Part shown: piece after piece, positions 40,568 to 50,248 of the stretch
Numbering within the stretch: the stretch's first letter is position 1
Layout of the letters: the number at the start of each line of letters is the position of its first letter
From: Candidatus Lernaella stagnicola
GTDB taxonomy: Bacteria > Lernaellota > Lernaellaia > Lernaellales > Lernaellaceae
Assembly: GCA_030765525.1 (NCBI GenBank)
Contig: JAVCCK010000027.1
Span: forward strand, 248,001 to 312,000
Length of the DNA: 64,000 bases
Direction of reading: 5' to 3'
The notes under the pieces: model-generated
The model's input: only the letters and a program-made list of their open reading frames with translations
Databases searched by the model: none
Told to the model about the DNA's origin: nothing
Made by a program: the position numbers and the translations under genes

Positions 40568-42652
40568 ATGAACACGTCATCGACATCACATCGACCCAAG
40601 GCGGTTACCGAGCGGCCCGCGCTGTGGTGGGCGGCGTTGTTCGTCTTCGCAGTGCTCGTCATGGTGCGCGCGCTCGGCCCCCTGCCGACGCAACTCACCT
40701 TTCCGCGGTACGAGGACGTCGACGCCGGCAATATCACCAAGGATATTCTCGACGGCACACTGGTCACCGGCGTGCTCGAATACGCCAACGCCCCGGCGTA
40801 TACGCTGGTCAAAGGATTCCTGGCGCTGCCTCTGTTCGCCCTCTTCGGCAAGACAAACCTTTGCCTGATCGCTTTGACCTTTCTGATTTGCCTCGCGGCG
40901 CTCGCGATCATCTTGGCGCTGATTCGACGGCACGACCGCCCGACCGCGGCCCTTTGGGCGATGCCCGCCTTGGTTCTCATGCCCGACCTCATGGCGGCCA
41001 ATTTCGTCAATTTCGACGCCAACCACTTGGAGCAATTATTGTGGACGGCGATGCTGCTCGCGTTGCTGTGGGCTTATTGGCAAGACGCTCGTCGCTGGTG
41101 GGCACCGCTGCTCTTCGGCCTGGTGGCAGGCCTGGCGTTGTTCAGCATCCTGTCAAACCTTGTGACCCTCGCCGTGCTCGCCGTCTTGGCGTTGGCCCTA
41201 CTGGATAAACGGCGCGTCTTCCTATTCACGTGCTTCGCCGCTCCCGGCCTGGCGTTGTTCCTGTTGTTGCGGCTCGGCGTCGAGCGAAGCGCGTACGGGT
41301 TCCTGCCCGGCGACGTCGGCGGCTTGTTGACGAGGTTGACCACGACCGTCACGCAGGGTTTGCCCGCCGTCTTCGGCCGCGTGCCGACGCAACCGATCGC
41401 CGTGGCAGTGACTGTCGTTCTGGCCTTGTTTTGGCTGGCGCTGGCGGTGTTGCGCGGCCGCGACATACTGACCGCGCTCGGCAATCTCATTCGGCTGAAG
41501 CCCAAACCCATCGAAGCGTCAACGGCGATCGACCTGTTCCTGTTGCTTTTCGTGCCCGCCTGGCTTGCCGCCGGCGCCGTGCACGCCTGGGGCGTCGATT
41601 CCGCCAATGCCCGTTACCTGGTCCAAGCCGGTGTGGCATTGCTGATTATTCCGGGGCGGGTTGTGGCCCGCACGCGCTGGGCGGCGTTGGCGCTGGTTGT
41701 GCTGCTCGGCTTGCAGTTGGCGTCGATTCAAACCCGGCCCAGCGTGGCTGCATTCAACACGCCGGAGTTTCGGTCGTCCACACTTTTCGACGCGCGGGGC
41801 GTGCGCGGCTACTTTTACCCGCTGTACACCAAACGGGGCCTGGCCGCGCATATCGTGAGCGCCCACACGCCCGAGGAGAAATTGGCGGTGCTGCAGCGGG
41901 TTCCGGATCCGTGGAAAACCTGGGCGCTGCGCGACGCGGCCCATCGCGCCGCATTCGACGGTTACGAGCCGCTGGGCTTCGAATCCTTTGATCTGCCGCC
42001 CGCCTGGCAAACCGCTTGGCGCGAAGGCACGGCCGCCGGCGTTACCGAACGTGTCTTCGGATTTCGAAAAGGCGACGCCTGGCAGGTTCTGTCGGAAGTC
42101 GATCACTATCTCGGACGGTCGACCGCGACCGTCAACGGCCCCTCGGCGGCGGCGTATCAAGGGATGGGCTATGAATTAATGCGCAACGTTATCGGCCTGG
42201 GGTCTCCGGATGAGGCGATAGATTGGGCCGCGGGCGGGAGAACTTCGTCACGCTTCACCACCCACCTGGAGCGGGCCTCCTCCTTTATCGCCGCTTTGCC
42301 GCCGGACGGGCACGCTGCTCTGGCCATCGGCATGGGACGCTTCGTCGGCGAACGGCGCCTTGACGAATCGGTCTCCGCCGCACTGCTGGCCGCGTTTTTC
42401 ACGGCGGCGGGCGGCCGCGTCGTCACAACGCCCTTTTACCGCGGCGTGGGTGTGGGACAGGCCGAGACGCAATTCACGCTGCGCCGTCAATGGACCGCAC
42501 CCCTCGGGCACATGTGCGCCGATGTGCCGCCCGACGCGCAACGAGCTTGCGACGAAGCGATGCTTGACACCCTGGAGCGATACGGTTTCACGGTGTCGAT
42601 CGAGGATACCCCGCCCGACCGATTCATTCGGCTGGAGGATGAGCCGCAATGA
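40568..42652 (+). CDS. Polytopic membrane protein, probable glycosyltransferase of the PMT/GT-C class
   Basis: 694 residues with roughly 10-12 membrane spans in the first 400 (for example LWWAALFVFAVLVMVRAL and ALWAMPALVLMPDLM) and a soluble C-terminal domain of about 290. The first outside loop has RYEDVDAGNITKDILDG, placing acidic residues where GT-C enzymes carry their catalytic Asp. Lipid-linked sugar transfer is therefore likely but not proven. Its stop overlaps the start of the SGNH-hydrolase gene (ATGA), so the two probably act together in modifying an envelope polymer. Confidence 0.65.
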   Translation: MNTSSTSHRPKAVTERPALWWAALFVFAVLVMVRALGPLPTQLTFPRYEDVDAGNITKDILDGTLVTGVLEYANAPAYTLVKGFLALPLFALFGKTNLCLIALTFLICLAALAIILALIRRHDRPTAALWAMPALVLMPDLMAANFVNFDANHLEQLLWTAMLLALLWAYWQDARRWWAPLLFGLVAGLALFSILSNLVTLAVLAVLALALLDKRRVFLFTCFAAPGLALFLLLRLGVERSAYGFLPGDVGGLLTRLTTTVTQGLPAVFGRVPTQPIAVAVTVVLALFWLALAVLRGRDILTALGNLIRLKPKPIEASTAIDLFLLLFVPAWLAAGAVHAWGVDSANARYLVQAGVALLIIPGRVVARTRWAALALVVLLGLQLASIQTRPSVAAFNTPEFRSSTLFDARGVRGYFYPLYTKRGLAAHIVSAHTPEEKLAVLQRVPDPWKTWALRDAAHRAAFDGYEPLGFESFDLPPAWQTAWREGTAAGVTERVFGFRKGDAWQVLSEVDHYLGRSTATVNGPSAAAYQGMGYELMRNVIGLGSPDEAIDWAAGGRTSSRFTTHLERASSFIAALPPDGHAALAIGMGRFVGERRLDESVSAALLAAFFTAAGGRVVTTPFYRGVGVGQAETQFTLRRQWTAPLGHMCADVPPDAQRACDEAMLDTLERYGFTVSIEDTPPDRFIRLEDEPQ

Positions 42653-43716
42653 ACGCCGCCGCCTACACGTTCCTGCTTGTTGTGTTTTTTCTCGCGTGGT
42701 CGGCGCTTTTGTGGTTTCGCCGCCGCCTGCGTTTTGCCGAAATCCTTCTGACCGCCGCCACGCTCGGACTGCTGCTTTGGCTTTCGGCCGGGTTCGACTG
42801 GGGCGTGTTCGACGAGGACGCCTACCCGGTGCCGCCGCCCGATCAAACCTGGAACATCGCCGCGCACACCGACCTGCTCAACAACCAGGCCGGATTGAAA
42901 TTCCGGACGTTCCGCGGCCGCACCGTACGGACCGAAAAGCGAGGCGCGACGCGGCTGGTCGCGCTGGGATCCTCCAGCACCTTCGGATCGGGTTTGCCCG
43001 CGCGCGTGCCCGCCTACCCCGCCCTGCTGGAGCAGATCCTGGCTCGATCGGGCGGACGCTCTTTCGAGGTCATCAACGCCGGACTGACCGGCCACCACTC
43101 GTTTCAGTTGATGATCTTGCTGACCGAGGTGCTCGCGCACACCCGCCCCGACCTCGTGTTGTTTTACTACGGAAAAAACGAGGGGACGGGCAATTCCGTC
43201 AAGCGTTACTACCAGCACGCGGCGGCGATCAAACAGGCCTCGAGTTGCCGGAACCCCGCCTGCCTACGTTGGGCGATCGCGCACGGCACCGCCCACCCGT
43301 GGCTTTTGCGCATCGGTACGGCGCTGGAGCGCCTCGGCGGCTACCGATGGCTACGCAACCGCATTCTATCCTGGCGGCAGCGTTATCCGGCGGGCGTCGA
43401 ACCCGCCCCGCAGGACATGGAACTGCCGCCCAACAGCGACGAAATTCTTGACCGCATGGCGACGGCCGCGCAAGAACACGGGTTTCGCCTCGTGCTCGTG
43501 CCCGAATTGCGTCGGGAGGGTGGTCCGGTCAATGGGTCGTACGCGGCGCGGATGGAAAAGCACGCTGCCGTCGCGGGCGTGGAGTTCCTCGACATCAGTG
43601 GCGCATTCGGCGTGCACCCCGAGCTATTTCAAGACGACATCCATCCCACCGGCGCGGGCCACCAACACCTGGCCGAGGTGCTGGCCGCGGCGCTGGCCGC
43701 CAACGAGTGGCTATAA
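42649..43716 (+). CDS. Membrane-anchored SGNH/GDSL hydrolase
   Basis: 355 residues. Two N-terminal hydrophobic stretches (TFLLVVFFLAWSALLWF; ILLTAATLGLLLWLSAGF) anchor it. The SGNH blocks are: I, ALGSSSTFGSG (Ser nucleophile); II, GLTGHHS (Gly); III, YGKNEGTGN (Asn); V, DDIHPTGAGH (Asp-x-x-His). Such enzymes deacetylate or esterify sugars and lipids; membrane-bound members acting on polysaccharides are common. Overlap with the membrane glycosyltransferase gene suggests O-acyl modification of the same polymer. Confidence 0.82.
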   Translation: MNAAAYTFLLVVFFLAWSALLWFRRRLRFAEILLTAATLGLLLWLSAGFDWGVFDEDAYPVPPPDQTWNIAAHTDLLNNQAGLKFRTFRGRTVRTEKRGATRLVALGSSSTFGSGLPARVPAYPALLEQILARSGGRSFEVINAGLTGHHSFQLMILLTEVLAHTRPDLVLFYYGKNEGTGNSVKRYYQHAAAIKQASSCRNPACLRWAIAHGTAHPWLLRIGTALERLGGYRWLRNRILSWRQRYPAGVEPAPQDMELPPNSDEILDRMATAAQEHGFRLVLVPELRREGGPVNGSYAARMEKHAAVAGVEFLDISGAFGVHPELFQDDIHPTGAGHQHLAEVLAAALAANEWL

Positions 43717-43729
43717 CAGAGTCAATGGA

Positions 43730-44881
43730 TCAAAGGTCCGCGACGAACTTCTTGAGGTAGGAGCCGAGGCGCGCAATGCTCACCGAGTCTTTGCTGCGCC
43801 CGGCGAAGGCATAATCGCCGATGGTTTCCAGACGCCGCCGAAGCAAGCGAATCGCGGCTTCCTCCTGCGGATTATCCACGCCCAGATCGCGCGCCAAGCG
43901 CACGTTGAGGTAGAGCATCACGTCGGCGTTACCGGCCAATTTGTCCAGGTTCCGGTTGATGTCCGAGCCCATGCGAGACTTGACCCGCACTTGGTAGGCG
44001 CTGATGTCGAACGCGATATGAAGCAGATTGAAACGCCGCTGATCAACAAAATGCTCGGCCATTTTCAGGCATTGAAACAGCACGTTGCCCGCCAGCAAGT
44101 CATCCAACGACTCGCCGGCGCGACAAAGTTCGCGGTAAGTGTGCAGCGTGTCGTATAGGTCGGGGTAGTCTATGCGCGTGCGGTTGCGCTCCGCGGTGCG
44201 GCGATGCAGGTACAGCAAATCCGCCAATTGCAGTTCCATCATCGCACCGGCGAGCTTCGGGGAAATCAGCAAATCGCGCATGGCCGGGGCGACGATGTTC
44301 CATTCCAGATCGGTCGCCAGGGTGTGAAATACGCGGTAGGTGCGCTCGTGGTCCAAGGGCACGTTGTCGTTGGTAACATCCAGCAGATACCGCACAAGCG
44401 TTTCGATCTTATCGTATTGCAGGTCCGTGTCCTCGGGCGGCAGAATCTCCCGCGCGTCGAGGCTGCTGTATTGCAGCGCGCCGAGGAAAAAGGCGAGCCG
44501 CCGGCCGACTACCGCCTCGCGATCGGACTTCAAATACACGTGGCCCTTGTAGAAATCGTTGGGCGTCAAGTCGAAGCGGGTCCCCTTGCGCGTCTCGTGC
44601 ACGTCGACTTTGCCGACATAACAGTACAAGTCATTCGTGCAAATATAGTTGTCCAGCAACGTGAGGTTGGGCAGCGCGGCAGCGCCTTCCACGGAATACC
44701 GGTCGCGCAGCACGGGCAGGAAAAGATGGCTGTAATCGATCTTCCCGGAAGGCAGGTCGACGAAGTAGCCCCGAAGAGTGTGTTCGCCACATACCGGGCA
44801 AGTAGCCGATTTCTCACGGATGTGCGGCTTAGGGTCCACCGTGTCGGGCGGGCGGCTTTGGGGCTTGTCCGGCTCGCTCAT
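43730..44881 (-). CDS. Hypothetical protein with N-terminal CxxC zinc-type motif (383 aa)
   Basis: Unrecognised. The start has a Pro-rich stretch and TCPVCGEHTLRGYFVDLPSG; with CTNDLYCYVG further on, the Cys pairs may form a zinc ribbon in residues 28-90. The rest is mainly helical (LYLHRRTAERNRTRIDYPDL, YDTLHTYRELCRAG) and soluble. No signal peptide. It converges on the SGNH gene with 13 bp between stops. Not assigned a function. Confidence 0.7.
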   Translation of the reverse strand: MSEPDKPQSRPPDTVDPKPHIREKSATCPVCGEHTLRGYFVDLPSGKIDYSHLFLPVLRDRYSVEGAAALPNLTLLDNYICTNDLYCYVGKVDVHETRKGTRFDLTPNDFYKGHVYLKSDREAVVGRRLAFFLGALQYSSLDAREILPPEDTDLQYDKIETLVRYLLDVTNDNVPLDHERTYRVFHTLATDLEWNIVAPAMRDLLISPKLAGAMMELQLADLLYLHRRTAERNRTRIDYPDLYDTLHTYRELCRAGESLDDLLAGNVLFQCLKMAEHFVDQRRFNLLHIAFDISAYQVRVKSRMGSDINRNLDKLAGNADVMLYLNVRLARDLGVDNPQEEAAIRLLRRRLETIGDYAFAGRSKDSVSIARLGSYLKKFVADL

Positions 44882-44981
44882 GTTGACGCCTCACTCGCCT
44901 CGGTAATCCTTCACTCCATCATTTGCCCTTATTATGCACAGTTTCTTCGTTTTTTTCTGTACGTGTCAATGCACGACGATA

Positions 44982-46310
44982 TCAATAGTTCATTGTCTCC
45001 GGATCATACAGTTGTCGGCCGATGCGTTCGGCGGCCCGAAACAGATGGAACATCGCCCCTTCGATGATCAGCCGTTCCCACAATCCGCCCCAGGCACCGT
45101 TGGCCAACAAGACCACGCCCACACCGTCCTCCGGCCGATAAAACATCTTGGAAGCCACGCCCATGCCGCCGCCTTGGTGACCGAAAACTTCCCGACCGTC
45201 GTACGCGCCGTAGTACCAAAGCAGGCCCTGGTGCGGCCATCGCTCCGGGTACGGGCGGCGCATGATTTCCGCCACCGCCTCGCGGGAAAGTACGCGCTCA
45301 CCGTCGATTTCGCCGCCGCCGTGCATCATGATCATCACGCGGGCGAGTTCCGGCGCGGTCGTGCGCACGGTTCCGGCCGGGTAGTACGGCATACCGTAAT
45401 GCCCCAGCGCCAGGTAACCCGCCGGGAAGAACTCGTACTCGTAGGGCATGGCGACCATAGCCGAGTCCAGGTCACGCAGCCGATAGCTCGAATCGGTCAT
45501 GCCCAGCGGGCCGAAAACAAATCGCTTGCAATAGGCGGCGTACGGCGTGCCGGTGATTTCCTCCACCACGTACGCGGCCAACGAGGCCCCGATGTTGCTG
45601 TACTTCCAGCGACCACCGGGCGGATAATCCCAGAAGTGGTTTTCCTTGTAGAGTTCGCCGTCCTCGGTCAAATAGGCGCGCAGGAAACCGCCCAACGGGA
45701 GATCGCTGTCGCCGGGCCCGATCCATTCGCGCATCGTGTCTTCTTGATCGCGGATGCCTGCGGTGTGGGTCAGCAGGTGCCGCAAGGTAATCGTCATCTG
45801 GGGAAAGCGTGGATGGCGCACGGCAAACGGCAGGTATTGATTCACGTCCACGTCGAGGTCCACCAACCCGGCGTCCCACAACTGCATCACAGCGGTGGCG
45901 ATGATGGTCTTGGACAGCGAGCCGACCAGAAACAAGGTCTCGTCGGTCACGGGCCACCCGTTGTCCAAGTCGGCGGTTCCCAAATGAGTCGCCCAGACAA
46001 CGTGCCCGTCGCGCAATAATGCGGCCGCCAAGCCGGGTAAATGGGTCCGCTCCATGATGTCCAACAGATACTGGTCAAGCGCATACCCTTCACGACGCGA
46101 AGTGCCGACGCGGTCGGTCGGCTCATCGTCATCGTCATCGTCGTCGACATTGTCGGTGATATCGTCCGGCGCGAACGGGTCGTCGTCGTCGCCGGTAACG
46201 GGCGAGTTGTGGTTATCGTCGGGCGGGGCGCACGCCGCAAGGGCGATCAGTAACATCATGACCAACAGGCATGACAGCGTTGTCTTTTTCCGTTTTCTCA
46301 GTTGTCGCAC
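44982..46310 (-). CDS. Asp-rich lipoprotein, serine beta-lactamase-like hydrolase (class C/DD-peptidase fold)
   Basis: 442 residues from GTG 46308-46310 (GGGGATG upstream; gives a standard signal peptide RKRKKTTLSCLLVMMLLIAL). Lipobox ALAAC, then CAPPDDNHNSP and an Asp tract. Catalytic domain of the beta-lactamase/penicillin-binding-protein superfamily: SLSK (S-x-x-K), KYSNIG (Y-x-N), and a C-terminal HQGGGMG replacing KTG, as in esterase EstB-like and class C-like members. It could be an esterase, a D-aminopeptidase or a cell-wall peptidase. Probably exposed at the cell surface. Longer in-frame ATGs at 46358 and 46370 would spoil the signal peptide. Confidence 0.82.
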   Translation of the reverse strand: MRQLRKRKKTTLSCLLVMMLLIALAACAPPDDNHNSPVTGDDDDPFAPDDITDNVDDDDDDDEPTDRVGTSRREGYALDQYLLDIMERTHLPGLAAALLRDGHVVWATHLGTADLDNGWPVTDETLFLVGSLSKTIIATAVMQLWDAGLVDLDVDVNQYLPFAVRHPRFPQMTITLRHLLTHTAGIRDQEDTMREWIGPGDSDLPLGGFLRAYLTEDGELYKENHFWDYPPGGRWKYSNIGASLAAYVVEEITGTPYAAYCKRFVFGPLGMTDSSYRLRDLDSAMVAMPYEYEFFPAGYLALGHYGMPYYPAGTVRTTAPELARVMIMMHGGGEIDGERVLSREAVAEIMRRPYPERWPHQGLLWYYGAYDGREVFGHQGGGMGVASKMFYRPEDGVGVVLLANGAWGGLWERLIIEGAMFHLFRAAERIGRQLYDPETMNY

Positions 46311-46463
46311 TATGTCATCCCCGGTGTTTCGGTGAGCACGTATCTTAACCCGGCTCATCGCCCCGCGCAATTTGGCCGCCGAAGATTTTGTGCGTCGTTG
46401 CTTTTCGGACTGAATATGATATGCCTTTTGTTAGATATTTTATGTTTTATAAAGGACTGAGCC

Positions 46464-47813
46464 ATGATGGAAACAGTGCTGCGGTCCAACGGCCGCGAAC
46501 TTGTGTGGAAGCGTTTGATTTTTGTTGTCTGCCTCACCCTATTGACCGTCGGCCTATCGGCCGTTCCCGCCCAAACCGAATCGATCTACGGCAACGTCGA
46601 GATCACCTGGGCCGACACGCTGTCGGGCGGTCTGAACTTCATTCACAAGGGCATTCGAGTAGTGACAGATCCCGACGGCAATGCCCTTGTCCTGAACCGC
46701 ATTAGCGGAGCCTTTTTCCAGTTGACCAAATTCGCCGTGAACGGCGTGGAACAGTGGCGGCGGTACGGTGTGTTCGACGAGTCCTACATGTCTCGAGTCA
46801 ACGATTTGGTAGTCGACAATGCGGGACGATCCTTCATCGTGGGCGAGGCGTTGACGAGTGACGGCATTTGGTACATGTCTTCCATGGGCGCTTCAGCCTA
46901 CGACGCGGACGGCGACAGAATGTGGTCCGACGGTCAGATGTATGCGTTCGGTAAGACTACCGCTGCCGCACTGAATCCGGCGGGCGACTTGGTCGCCGTG
47001 GGTTCCGACGGCATTTTCAAACCCGGCATTCACGTTTTCACGATCCGTAACTACCGCGCCGACGATGGGCGGTTTCAATGGGAGGCGCAGCGCGACCGAA
47101 ACTACCCGGCGCAGGAACTCGTCGTCGATGAAGCCGGGAATTCGTACGCGATCGGTGGTTACCGGGAATTCTATGTAGCAAAAGCCGACGCCGAAGGAAG
47201 CTGGGAGTGGACGTATACGCTCAACGACGGCGAAAAAGCACACCTCATTCCCGTCACCCTTGCCGTCACCGACGACCGGGTTTATGTCGGCGGCGAGGGC
47301 GGAGCTCCCAGCGGGCACTCCACGGGCGTTTTCGTCGCCCTTTCACCGGAAAGCGGCGCCGAACGTTGGCTGGTCTATTTCGTTTCGCCCGAGTACAGCG
47401 ACACAACCATCGTGAAAGTCGCTGCGGCGCCCAACGGCGATGTGATTGTCGGCGGCATGGCAACCAAGTTGAACGGCGACCAGGACATCATGTTGGTGCG
47501 CATCACGAAATATGGCCAAACGGTGTGGAGTAAATACTACGACGGCGGCGAGAACGACACCGATACGCTCTCGGACATGATCGTCGGCGATGATGGTTCG
47601 ATTTACTTGGTCGGCGGCACCCGGCGCGGTATGTACGACGATGCGATTACCGCGAAAATCGGACCGGCGGGCCGCCTGATCTGGGCAGCCGATTATGGCG
47701 GCAGCGCGCGCGACGCGAGGGCGTTGAGTATCGACCTAGTCGGCGAGGGCGGCGTGTATGTCACCGGCCGGGTCGCCGAACATGGCTTCGTGATTCGTTA
47801 CGATGAGTACTAG
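46464..47813 (+). CDS. Secreted beta-propeller protein (SBBP-like repeats)
   Basis: 449 residues. Signal peptide ends near SAVPAQTE. The mature chain is six to seven repeats of about 55 residues with the pattern D-AGNSYAIGGY / DDRVYVGGEGG / PNGDVIVGGMA / DDGSIYLVGGT / GEGGVYVTGRV, as in SBBP/Delta_60-type propellers of secreted proteins. No lipobox or Asp tract. Ligand unknown. AAAGGAC precedes ATG 46464. Stop overlaps that of the convergent esterase gene by 4 bp. Confidence 0.78.
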   Translation: MMETVLRSNGRELVWKRLIFVVCLTLLTVGLSAVPAQTESIYGNVEITWADTLSGGLNFIHKGIRVVTDPDGNALVLNRISGAFFQLTKFAVNGVEQWRRYGVFDESYMSRVNDLVVDNAGRSFIVGEALTSDGIWYMSSMGASAYDADGDRMWSDGQMYAFGKTTAAALNPAGDLVAVGSDGIFKPGIHVFTIRNYRADDGRFQWEAQRDRNYPAQELVVDEAGNSYAIGGYREFYVAKADAEGSWEWTYTLNDGEKAHLIPVTLAVTDDRVYVGGEGGAPSGHSTGVFVALSPESGAERWLVYFVSPEYSDTTIVKVAAAPNGDVIVGGMATKLNGDQDIMLVRITKYGQTVWSKYYDGGENDTDTLSDMIVGDDGSIYLVGGTRRGMYDDAITAKIGPAGRLIWAADYGGSARDARALSIDLVGEGGVYVTGRVAEHGFVIRYDEY

Positions 47814-48688
47814 TCGCTGAGCGCCGCGTCGCGGCCCATAAAGGCCATCAACTCGCGATACGTCTGGCTGAGCGGATCGCGGCCCACCTGCGCCTCGACG
47901 TGGTCGTGATCGCAATCGGGAATCTCCACAATCCGCACGTCGGCGCCGACCGAACGCATCGCCCGATAAAACTTGATGCTTTGTTCTTTCATCGACACGC
48001 CTACGTTCCAGTCGCGCTCAGCCCGCATGATCAGCATCGGCGGTGCCCCCGCGCGCACATGCCGAATCGGTGAGGCGTCGCGCCATACCGCGGTTCGGTT
48101 GGTGAACACCTGCCGCCCGCCCAGCGGTAGGTCGGCTACGTCGTACACGCCGGACATCACCACGACGCGGGTGAGGTCGCGATTCGGATCGAGCCCGACT
48201 TTCGCCAAGTGCTTTTTGTCCAACGCCGCCAACGCCACCGGCAGTGCGCCAGCGCTGTAACCGATGAGCGTGAAATCATCGACGTCGGCCCCGCGCTTGC
48301 CCATTTCCCGCTTGGTCCAGGCAACGGCTTGCACGACGTCGTTCACCTGCGCCGGATACCGATTCGCCGGGAACAAACGGTAGTTCGGGCACACCGTGGC
48401 GATGCCCGCCTGCGCAAACGCATAGCCGATGTTGTCGACTACGCTCTTGTCGTTGGTCACCCACCCGCCGCCGTGTATGACCACGGCCACCGGCCAGTTT
48501 TCGCCCTTCACCGGCAGATACACGTCCGCGCTGTGCCGCCACGCATCTTTTGCCTTGCCCTGAAAGTAGCGCACGTCGTGTTGCGGCGTGATGTTGTCGG
48601 GGTTGAGAATCGGCGCGAGCGCGGGCGGGCCACAAGCGATCATCCATACGCCGACCAGAGCCGCGGCCAGAATCAGGCGTAGTTGCAT
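47810..48688 (-). CDS. Lipoprotein esterase (alpha/beta hydrolase, HGGG type)
   Basis: 292 residues from ATG 48686-48688 (AAGGATAT upstream; the frame is open further upstream only as antisense of the HAD gene). Signal peptide with lipobox MIACGPP. Oxyanion motif VVIHGGGWV, nucleophile Ser in GYSAGALP, Asp in RAERDWN, and His near CDHDHVEAQ. This is the carboxylesterase/hormone-sensitive-lipase-like family. Substrate is probably a small acyl ester. Divergent from the HAD-phosphatase gene. Confidence 0.85.
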   Translation of the reverse strand: MQLRLILAAALVGVWMIACGPPALAPILNPDNITPQHDVRYFQGKAKDAWRHSADVYLPVKGENWPVAVVIHGGGWVTNDKSVVDNIGYAFAQAGIATVCPNYRLFPANRYPAQVNDVVQAVAWTKREMGKRGADVDDFTLIGYSAGALPVALAALDKKHLAKVGLDPNRDLTRVVVMSGVYDVADLPLGGRQVFTNRTAVWRDASPIRHVRAGAPPMLIMRAERDWNVGVSMKEQSIKFYRAMRSVGADVRIVEIPDCDHDHVEAQVGRDPLSQTYRELMAFMGRDAALSD

Positions 48689-48765
48689 GGGATATCCTTC
48701 GCGTTTTTCTCTATCCGCTGATCGCGTGTTATATTGCGTCTTCCACCGACCCGGAGGCAAGTGAG

Positions 48766-49425
48766 ATGTCGGGACGCCCGGCCGTTTTTTTTGATTTCGA
48801 CAAAACCCTGCTGCGCACCGACAGCGGCTCGCTCGGCTTTCGCTACATGTGGGAACAGCGCGAAGTCTCCCTTTCGTTCTTGCTGCGGGTGATCGCCGCC
48901 AGCTACCTCTACAAATGGCGCCTGATTTCGGCCGAACGCCTGACGCAATTCGCCCTCGGCCATTACCGCGGCCAACCCATCGCCAAATTCCGCGAGGGGG
49001 CGAACGCCTTCTACCAAAACTTGCTGCGGCCCAATCTGTCGCCCGCGATGCTGGCCAAGCTCGAGGAACACCGCGACGCCGGACACGTGCTGGTACTGCT
49101 CTCCGCATCGATCGACTACTACCTCGAGCCGGTCGTCGAGGAGTTCGGTTTCGACCACCTCCTGTGCTCCCGCCTGGAAATGGTCGACGGCATTTGCACC
49201 GGCCGCTCCGCCGGTCCCTTGATCATCGGCCCGCAAAAGAAAACCGCGGCGATCGAACTATCGCGCGGGCATGAAATCGACCTGCAGGCGTCCTTCGCTT
49301 ACGCAGACCACCTCTCCGACGTACCGCTGCTGGAAACCGTCGGCCACCCGGTGGCGGTTCGCCCGAGCGCGCCACTGCGCAAAATTGCCGTACAACGCAA
49401 CTGGCCGATTATCGACGCGGAATAA
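48766..49425 (+). CDS. HAD-superfamily phosphatase, SerB-like (HAD-IB)
   Basis: 219 residues. Motif I DFDKTLLRTDS (nucleophile Asp, acid-base Asp), motif II in LVLLSASIDYYLEP, motif III Lys in GPQKKTAA, motif IV in YADHLSDVPLL. The helical cap insertion (LGFRYMWEQREVSLS to NAFYQNLLRP) matches HAD-IB family members that hydrolyse phosphoserine-like or lipid phosphates; close relatives are often annotated as PSP-like hydrolases linked to phospholipid metabolism. GGAGG precedes ATG. Followed by the terminator of the opposite-strand gene. Confidence 0.85.
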   Translation: MSGRPAVFFDFDKTLLRTDSGSLGFRYMWEQREVSLSFLLRVIAASYLYKWRLISAERLTQFALGHYRGQPIAKFREGANAFYQNLLRPNLSPAMLAKLEEHRDAGHVLVLLSASIDYYLEPVVEEFGFDHLLCSRLEMVDGICTGRSAGPLIIGPQKKTAAIELSRGHEIDLQASFAYADHLSDVPLLETVGHPVAVRPSAPLRKIAVQRNWPIIDAE

Positions 49426-49448
49426 AAAAACGGGCGCCGTAGCGCCCG
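49424..49448 (-). terminator. Rho-independent terminator of the barrel-protein gene
   Basis: On the minus strand CGGGCGC pairs with GCGCCCG (49431-49437 and 49442-49448), 4-nt loop, then seven T. It lies 25 bp after the stop of the 229-residue barrel gene. Confidence 0.85.
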
Positions 49449-49473
49449 CGTCACAACCTTGGTTCGTGAAGGC

Positions 49474-50163
49474 TTACAGGAAGCCCAACACACCGACTTT
49501 CAGGCCGAAGAAGCTTTCTTTGACGTCGAAGTCAACGTCGGACGCGCCACTGTCGGCGGTGCCCGAGCCGCTGTAGTAGCGGAAGAAAAGCGCGGCGTAC
49601 AGGCCGACGTGCGTGTTCAGATGCCAAGCGCCACCGGCACGCGGTTCCAGGAAAAAGCCGCCGTGGTCCATCGTCTGCTTGCTGGCGCCCTTGGCGTCGG
49701 GATCGAATTCGCTGGTCGTTTTGGCATAACCCACGCCGAGCAGACCGAAAATCGAAAACTGACTTGCCACCGGGTAGAAATAACCCGCTTGCGGGCCGAT
49801 CGCCCATTCGGTGGAAACCGTTTTACCTTTGTCTTCATCTTCGGATACGCGATCCACCATGAGCAGGCCGCCGATCTCCAGACTGTCCATCAGGAAGTAA
49901 CCGCCCAGCGCACCCATCCCGAAACGGAAAATTTTGTTGTCGGCTTTATCGCCTTGGTCGGGGTCGGTCGTCTCGGTGCCCAATTCAAGCGAGAAATTCA
50001 AATCGCCGCCCAGCAGGATGTTGCCCTTTTCAACCGATGCCGCGGCCACCTGCCCGCCGCGAGCCCGCTTACCCTTCTTCTTTTTCTTGGCCATCGCCGG
50101 TCCCGCGCTCAAGATCAACAACGCGGATAACAGCACTGCCAGCACGAGTATGCTTCGTTTCAT
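49474..50163 (-). CDS. Predicted outer-membrane beta-barrel protein (229 aa)
   Basis: From ATG 50161-50163 with TAGGAG upstream. Signal peptide ends SAGPAMA, followed by an unusual Lys/Arg-rich segment AKKKKKGKRARGG, then amphipathic strands (LGGDLNFSLELG, FRFGMGALGGYF, GLYAALFFRYYSG) and the final Phe-Leu of FGLKVGVLGFL. An eight-stranded barrel is likely. The basic stretch at the mature N-terminus would be periplasmic and might bind peptidoglycan or lipid phosphates. Function unknown. Own terminator. Confidence 0.75.
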   Translation of the reverse strand: MKRSILVLAVLLSALLILSAGPAMAKKKKKGKRARGGQVAAASVEKGNILLGGDLNFSLELGTETTDPDQGDKADNKIFRFGMGALGGYFLMDSLEIGGLLMVDRVSEDEDKGKTVSTEWAIGPQAGYFYPVASQFSIFGLLGVGYAKTTSEFDPDAKGASKQTMDHGGFFLEPRAGGAWHLNTHVGLYAALFFRYYSGSGTADSGASDVDFDVKESFFGLKVGVLGFL

Positions 50164-50248
50164 GCCACGACTCCTATTTTGTGTGATGTGCTTCGAAACG
50201 ATCGTACCAAAAACGCCCGGCGGACCCAAAGGTTATTTCGAGTTGCCC